Shown here piece after piece: positions 1 to 3,960 of a stretch of 6,627 nt of DNA (position 1 is its first letter; each line of letters begins with the position of its first letter). Source of the DNA: Betaproteobacteria bacterium (GTDB lineage: Bacteria > Pseudomonadota > Gammaproteobacteria > Burkholderiales > Burkholderiaceae_C). A model generated the notes under the pieces. That model saw only the letters and a list, made by a program, of their open reading frames with translations. It was not told the origin of the DNA and did no database searches. The position numbers were made by a program, and so were the translations under genes. Location: the NCBI GenBank assembly GCA_009925955.1, contig RFPX01000070.1:1-6627 (forward strand), in the 5' to 3' direction.

Positions 1-105
1 GGGTTCCTGCGCGCGCCGCCCCTGGCGGTCGTGCAGTCCGCTGTGGCGGACACCTTCGGGGCGTCGGCTGGAATCAAAAGTGCCTTCTTCGGTGGTGTTG
101 CTTGA
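1..105 (+). CDS. C-terminal end of an unidentified gene (5' part outside window)
   Basis: Reading from base 1, an open frame of 34 codons ends at the TGA at 103-105. The product ends in ...VQSAVADTFGASAGIKSAFF followed by GGVA. The first two thirds use almost only G or C in the third codon position, as the bch genes do, and the peptide has a natural mix of hydrophobic and small residues. I do not recognise the family. Genes seen upstream of bchF in other purple bacteria include regulators such as ppsR and ppaA/aerR, but this tail does not show a helix-turn-helix ending that would indicate PpsR. The caveat is that a minus-strand frame across the same bases is also open and has coinciding wobble positions, so its codon bias looks equally good. 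The strand assignment is therefore only moderately supported. Confidence 0.4.
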   Translation, partial: GFLRAPPLAVVQSAVADTFGASAGIKSAFFGGVA

Positions 106-157
106 TCGATCCAATCCTGCGTCTCCTGCATGTGGGCGCTGGCAGACGAGTGATGGG

Positions 158-180
158 GCAGCAGACCCTGGGGCTGCTGC
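158..180. terminator. Strong hairpin, possible terminator of the upstream gene
   Basis: GCAGCAG at 158-164 pairs perfectly with CTGCTGC at 174-180. Inside, CCC (166-168) can partly pair with GGG (171-173), extending the stem past a single bulged A. It lies about 50 bases after the stop at 103-105, a plausible terminator location. No T-run follows on the + strand, so it is not a classical intrinsic terminator. It could be a Rho-associated 3'-end stem or simply a chance inverted repeat. Confidence 0.25.
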
Positions 181-362
181 GTGATCCGCTCGAAGGCATT
201 CAACGCCACGCTTCTCCAGAAACAGCTCGGAAACGTGGACCAACCGTGTTCCCGAATATCGCTGCTTCCCGTCGGACTTTCAAGCGCATTTACAGCGCAA
301 CAGCACCGAAATTCGAGACGGCGACGCCAGTAGGCCACAACTGAAGTGTCATGTCCAGTTGT

Positions 363-380
363 CGTCAACTGGGATTGACA
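363..380. promoter_or_regulatory. Putative PpsR/CrtJ operator of the bch operon
   Basis: The 18-base element CGTCAACTGGGATTGACA has perfect inverted arms, GTCAA (364-368) and TTGAC (375-379), around six bases. The established PpsR/CrtJ target in purple bacteria is TGT-N12-ACA. This site matches it except for C instead of T at the first base, and the inner bases also fit the commonly seen TGTCA...TGACA form. PpsR/CrtJ represses bch, crt and puc genes under oxygen. The right arm includes the -35 hexamer of the predicted bchF promoter, which fits repression by blocking RNA polymerase. I found no second TGT-N12-ACA box in the upstream region of this window. The assignment is inferred from motif and context. 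Confidence 0.65.
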
Positions 381-403
381 GTTCGGGTTGGGCCGACTAG
401 ATT
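375..403 (+). promoter_or_regulatory. Predicted sigma-70-type promoter of bchFNBH
   Basis: A perfect -35 hexamer TTGACA (375-380) is followed by a 17-base spacer and a -10-like TAGATT (398-403, four of six matches to TATAAT). Transcription should start about 4-8 bases after the -10, around 406-411, which is at or next to the bchF ATG (410). The -35 lies inside the PpsR/CrtJ-type palindrome. This would be the main promoter for the whole bch block, since the following genes overlap or are separated by at most about 20 bases. Confidence 0.6.
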
Positions 404-409
404 GCAGTC

Positions 410-955
410 ATGACCGCAGTTTCACCCCCGTGTACGGCCCCCCACGGCGCCGGCTCGCCCGCCCCTGGGCGGCCGCCCCTGTACACGCCTGAGCAGAAAA
501 AGCGGCGGGACGAGTCGCCCTGGACCCTGGTGCAAGGGATCCTCGCGCCCATCCAGTTTTTGGTGTTCCTGGCCTCCTTGGCCCTGGTGCTGCGCTACCT
601 GGCCACCGGCGAGGGCTTGGAATGGGCTTCGGCCTCGGTGGTGCTCAAGACCCTGGTGCTGTACCTCATCATGGTCACCGGCTGCATCTGGGAGAAGGTG
701 GTGTTCGGCGTGTACCTCTTTGCGCCGGCCTTCTACTGGGAAGACGTCTTCAGCATGCTGGTGCTGGCCCTGCACACGGCCTACCTGGCAGCGGCCTTCA
801 ACGGGTGGCTGGGGCCTGAGCAGCTCATGGGCCTGGCCCTGGCGGCTTACGCCGCGTATGTGATCAACGCCGGCCAATTTCTGTGGAAGCTGCGCGCCGC
901 ACGGCTCCAAGCCGAGCACGAGGCCGCCGCGCAGGCGGGGGAGTTGTCCGCATGA
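410..955 (+). CDS. bchF: 2-vinyl bacteriochlorophyllide hydratase BchF
   Basis: BchF hydrates the C3-vinyl group of the chlorophyllide/bacteriochlorophyllide ring to a hydroxyethyl group on the path to bacteriochlorophyll a. The 181-residue product shows the family hallmarks LYTPEQKKRRD (24-34), a W-T-L-V-Q-G stretch (38-43) and WEKVVFG-Y-LFAPAFYWEDVFSM (94-116). Four likely membrane segments lie at about 44-65, 76-93, 113-130 and 139-160, so it is an integral membrane protein. The family core begins near residue 24; the first 23 residues are rich in Pro, Ala and Gly and look like an extra tail. ATG 410 is the only ATG between an in-frame TAG (398-400) and the core. It has no visible Shine-Dalgarno sequence, and the predicted transcription start is almost on top of it, suggesting a leaderless message. 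Its stop overlaps the bchN start as ATGA. Function is clear from similarity; the exact N-terminus is less certain. Confidence 0.95.
   Translation: MTAVSPPCTAPHGAGSPAPGRPPLYTPEQKKRRDESPWTLVQGILAPIQFLVFLASLALVLRYLATGEGLEWASASVVLKTLVLYLIMVTGCIWEKVVFGVYLFAPAFYWEDVFSMLVLALHTAYLAAAFNGWLGPEQLMGLALAAYAAYVINAGQFLWKLRAARLQAEHEAAAQAGELSA
937..943 (+). promoter_or_regulatory. Ribosome binding site of bchN
   Basis: GGGGGAG lies eight bases before ATG 952 and is the best Shine-Dalgarno sequence in the window. It supports starting bchN at the ATGA overlap rather than at the ATG at 883, which would add 23 Arg/Ala/Gly-rich residues read out of frame through the end of bchF. Confidence 0.7.
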
Positions 956-2289
956 GCCCCGTCATCCCGATTCAAGCCTCTCCGTCCCCTGGCCTCAACG
1001 CGGGCAGCACGGGCTGCAGCACGCCCCAGCCCGCTGCACACCACGTGCTGCGTGAGCGCGGACAACGTGAGGTGTTTTGCGGGCTCACCGGCATCATCTG
1101 GCTGCACCGCAAGATCCAAGATGCGTTCTTCCTGGTGGTGGGCTCGCGCACCTGCGCACACCTGGTGCAGTCGGCCGCCGGGGTGATGATCTTCGCCGAG
1201 CCCCGCTTCGCCACCGCCATCATCGACGACCGCGACCTGGCGGGCTTGGCCGATGCCAACGACGAGTTGGACCGTGTGGTCACGCGTCTGTTGGAGCGCA
1301 GGCCCGACATCAAGATGCTGTTTCTGGTGGGGTCCTGCCCCAGCGAGGTGATCAAGCTTGACCTGTCGCGCGCGGCCCAACGCCTGTCACGGCAGTTCAC
1401 GCCGGGCGTGCGCATCCTGAACTACTCGGGCAGTGGGATTGAAACCACCTTTACGCAGGGCGAAGACGCCTGCCTGGCCTCCTTGGTGCCGTGCCTGCCA
1501 AGCACGGCGGCCAGCGACGCCCCGGCGTCAGGGGCTTCGCTGCTGGTGGTGGGGGCCTTGCCCGATGTGGTCGAAGACCAGTTCGCCCGCCTGTTCGCGG
1601 CCATGGGCCTGCCCAGGGTGCAATTCCTGCCGCCACGGCACTCCACTGAACTGCCCAGCATCGGCCCGGACACCCGGTACCTGATGGCGCAACCCTTCCT
1701 GGCGGACACGGCACGGGCACTGGAAGACCGCGGTGCCCAGCGCATTGCAGCGCCCTTCCCCTTCGGCGTGGAAGGCACAAGCGCGTGGCTGATGGCCGGC
1801 GCCAAGGCCATGGGTGTGGGCGCGCAGGCCGTTGAGCAGGCCACGGCCCCCGCCCGGCAACGCGCGCAAACGGCGCTGGCCAAGGTACGGCCCGCACTGC
1901 AGGGGCGGTCGGTGTTCTTTTTCCCGGACTCGCAGCTGGAAGTGCCGCTGGCTCGGTTCCTGCACCGCGAGATGGGGATGCAGCTGGTGGAGGTGGGCAC
2001 GCCCTATCTGCACCGCCAACACATGGACGAAGAACTCGCGCTGATGCCCGCTGCAGTGCAGCTGTCCGAGGGCCAGGACGTGGAGCGCCAACTCGACCGC
2101 TGCCGTGCGGCCCGCCCGGACATCGTGGTGTGCGGCCTGGGGTTGGCCAACCCACTGGAGATGGAGGGGATGACCACGAAGTGGGCCATCGAACTCGTGT
2201 TTTCACCCGTGCACGGCTACGACCAGGCCGCTGACCTGGCCCAGCTGTTTGCACGCCCACTGGACCGCCGGCAGCGGCTGGCGGCCTGA
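952..2289 (+). CDS. bchN: Light-independent protochlorophyllide reductase subunit BchN
   Basis: BchN is the nitrogenase alpha-like subunit of DPOR. With BchB it forms the (NB)2 component that reduces the ring D double bond of protochlorophyllide using electrons from the BchL iron protein. From ATG 952 the product is 445 residues. Its three Cys ligands of the NB [4Fe-4S] cluster are visible at Cys43 (EVFCGLTG), Cys68 (SRTCAHL) and Cys129 (GSCPSEVIK). Their spacings of 25 and 61 residues equal those of Cys26, Cys51 and Cys112 in the Rhodobacter capsulatus enzyme, so this protein has about 17 extra N-terminal residues. That extension is Ser/Pro/Gly-rich and includes one additional Cys (Cys22). 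The C-terminus (WAIELVFSPVHGYDQAADLAQLFARP) is typical of the family. The gene is translationally coupled to bchF by a four-base overlap and followed by bchB after 21 bases. The enzyme class is oxygen-sensitive, in keeping with the upstream PpsR-type control site. Confidence 0.97.
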   Translation: MSPVIPIQASPSPGLNAGSTGCSTPQPAAHHVLRERGQREVFCGLTGIIWLHRKIQDAFFLVVGSRTCAHLVQSAAGVMIFAEPRFATAIIDDRDLAGLADANDELDRVVTRLLERRPDIKMLFLVGSCPSEVIKLDLSRAAQRLSRQFTPGVRILNYSGSGIETTFTQGEDACLASLVPCLPSTAASDAPASGASLLVVGALPDVVEDQFARLFAAMGLPRVQFLPPRHSTELPSIGPDTRYLMAQPFLADTARALEDRGAQRIAAPFPFGVEGTSAWLMAGAKAMGVGAQAVEQATAPARQRAQTALAKVRPALQGRSVFFFPDSQLEVPLARFLHREMGMQLVEVGTPYLHRQHMDEELALMPAAVQLSEGQDVERQLDRCRAARPDIVVCGLGLANPLEMEGMTTKWAIELVFSPVHGYDQAADLAQLFARPLDRRQRLAA

Positions 2290-2310
2290 CGCGCCCGCAA
2301 CGGACACACC

Positions 2311-3960
2311 ATGCAGTTGACGCTCTGGACCTACGAAGGACCTCCGCACGTGGGTGCCATGCGGGTGGCCACGGCCCTGAAGGATGTGCACTATGTGCTG
2401 CACGCACCGCAGGGTGACACCTATGCGGACCTGCTCTTCACCATGATTGAGCGACGGGGCCAGCGGCCGCCGGTGACCTACACCACCTTCCAGGCCCGCG
2501 ACCTGGGCGGGGACACCGCCGAGCTGTTAAAGACGGCCGTGCGAGAGGCGCACGCGCGCTTTCAGCCCGGCGCCCTGCTGGTGGGCGCGTCGTGCACGGC
2601 CGAACTCATCCAAGACGACCCCGGCGGTCTGGCGCAGGCGCTGAACCTGCCGATCCCCGTGGTCCCGCTGGAACTGCCGTCCTACCAGCGCAAGGAAAAC
2701 TGGGGCGCCTCGGAGACCTTCTACCATTTGGTGCGCACGCTGCTGGGCCCGGCCTCGCGCCAGCCTGACGCAGGGCAGCGCCCCTCCTTGGAGGGCCGCG
2801 CCGCCCGCTGCAACCTGTTGGGGCCCACGGCGTTGGGCTTTCGCCACCGTGACGACATCACCGAAGTCACCCGGCTGCTGACCCAACTGGGCGTAGAGGT
2901 GAACGTGGTGGCCCCCATGGGCGCCTCCACGGCCGACCTGATGCGCCTGCCACAGGCCGACTTCAACGTGGTGATGTACGCCGAAACCGGCGCCACGGCA
3001 GCACAGTGGCTGACGCGGCAGTTCAAGCAAGCGGCGGTGCGCACCACACCCATCGGCGTACACGGCACGCGCGCCTTCATCCGAGAGGTGACCGAGCTGG
3101 TGCAGTCCCTGGGCGGCCACGTGCCGCCCGTGGACGAGGCCGCGCTGCGCGCGCCCTGGTACGCCAAGTCGGTCGACTCGACCTACCTCACCGGCAAGCG
3201 GGTGTTCATCTTCGGCGACGCCACCCACGCCGTGGCAGCCGCCCGGGTGGCCGCGCATGAAATGGGCTTTGAGGTGGTGGGTCTGGGCACCTACAGCCGA
3301 GAGCAGGCACGCGAGGTGCGCGAGGCCGCCGCCGAGTTGGGGCTGCAGGCGCTGATCACCGACGACTACCTGGAAGTGGAAGAGACCGTCGCCGCGCTGC
3401 AGCCCGAGTTGGTGCTGGGCACGCAGATGGAGCGCCACATCGCCAAGCGACTGGGCATTCCCTGTGCCGTGATTTCCGCTCCCGTGCACGTGCAGGACTT
3501 TCCGGCGCGGTATGCACCCCAGATGGGCTTCGAAGGCGCCAATGTCCTCTTCGACACCTGGGTGCACCCGCTGATGATGGGCCTGGAGGAACACCTCCTG
3601 CACATGTTCAAGGACGACTTCGAGTTCCACCAAGAAGCCGCGCCCTCCCACCTGGGCAGCGTGATGCGCAACCAGGGTGCTGACACACCAGAGCCGGCTG
3701 TTCAGGCTGCAGCCACGGCACCCGACGGGGCCCGTGCGATCGCCGTGGCGGCCACGGATGCAACCCACACGCCAGCCGCGGCCGTGGTGGGTTCCCCGGC
3801 GATGAGTTGGACGCCCGATGGCGAGCAAGAACTCAAGAAGATTCCCTTCTTCGTGCGAGGCAAGGCCAAACGCAACACCGAGCGCTACGCGCTCGATCAC
3901 GGGATTGCCTTGATCACGGTTGAAACCCTCTATGACGCCAAGGCCCATTTCAGTCGTTGA
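2311..3960 (+). CDS. bchB: Light-independent protochlorophyllide reductase subunit BchB
   Basis: BchB is the nitrogenase beta-like partner of BchN in DPOR and supplies the fourth cluster ligand and part of the protochlorophyllide pocket. The 549-residue product begins MQLTLWTYEGPPHVGAMRVA, a standard BchB start. Asp36 (HAPQGD) corresponds to the unusual Asp ligand of the NB [4Fe-4S] cluster known from R. capsulatus. Asp275 (PPVDEAALRAPW) probably corresponds to the catalytic Asp274. Other family stretches are SVDSTYLTGKRVFIFGDATH and MERHIAKRLGIP (from 373). A Pro/Ala-rich linker (about 455-497) separates the nitrogenase-like body from a small C-terminal domain (about 503-549, KIPFFVRGKAKRNTERYA) typical of the 57-kDa subunit family. 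The linker makes the protein slightly longer than many homologues. The start has only a weak ribosome binding site, so translation may depend on coupling to bchN. The end may overlap the start of bchH. Confidence 0.97.
   Translation: MQLTLWTYEGPPHVGAMRVATALKDVHYVLHAPQGDTYADLLFTMIERRGQRPPVTYTTFQARDLGGDTAELLKTAVREAHARFQPGALLVGASCTAELIQDDPGGLAQALNLPIPVVPLELPSYQRKENWGASETFYHLVRTLLGPASRQPDAGQRPSLEGRAARCNLLGPTALGFRHRDDITEVTRLLTQLGVEVNVVAPMGASTADLMRLPQADFNVVMYAETGATAAQWLTRQFKQAAVRTTPIGVHGTRAFIREVTELVQSLGGHVPPVDEAALRAPWYAKSVDSTYLTGKRVFIFGDATHAVAAARVAAHEMGFEVVGLGTYSREQAREVREAAAELGLQALITDDYLEVEETVAALQPELVLGTQMERHIAKRLGIPCAVISAPVHVQDFPARYAPQMGFEGANVLFDTWVHPLMMGLEEHLLHMFKDDFEFHQEAAPSHLGSVMRNQGADTPEPAVQAAATAPDGARAIAVAATDATHTPAAAVVGSPAMSWTPDGEQELKKIPFFVRGKAKRNTERYALDHGIALITVETLYDAKAHFSR

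Larger units (their letters stand above)
106..409. other. Intergenic region upstream of bchF
   Basis: This stretch of about 300 bases is less GC-rich than the flanking genes and has no convincing gene. A plus frame of 80 codons beginning with TTG at 102 and ending at 344 lacks a good ribosome binding site and resembles no family known to me. A minus-strand frame is open across the whole stretch from about 408 leftward, but its codon bias fades above about 210. The recognisable content is a hairpin at 158-180 and the palindrome plus promoter cluster at 355-403 just before bchF. Confidence 0.55.

Noticed and set aside
102..116. FNR-like half site TTGAT near TTGATCGATCCAAT
   Set aside because: Only the left half fits TTGAT-N4-ATCAA; the right half has almost no match, and it is far from the bchF promoter.
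131..148. TGT-N12-ACG as a second PpsR/CrtJ box
   Set aside because: Lacks the ACA end and the inner CA/TG symmetry, and lies more than 200 bases from the promoter. Probably chance.
102..344. Plus-strand frame of 80 codons beginning with TTG
   Set aside because: No good ribosome binding site, no recognisable domain, and it runs through the hairpin and less GC-rich spacer. It looks like a chance frame.
883..951. Upstream ATG start for bchN at 883
   Set aside because: It would add 23 Arg/Ala/Gly-rich residues read out of frame through bchF. ATG 952 has the strong GGGGGAG ribosome binding site and the standard ATGA overlap.
1451..2407. Minus-strand frame of 318 codons antisense to bchN
   Set aside because: Pro/Arg/Ala-dominated low-complexity translation opposite well-conserved bchN; no family features.
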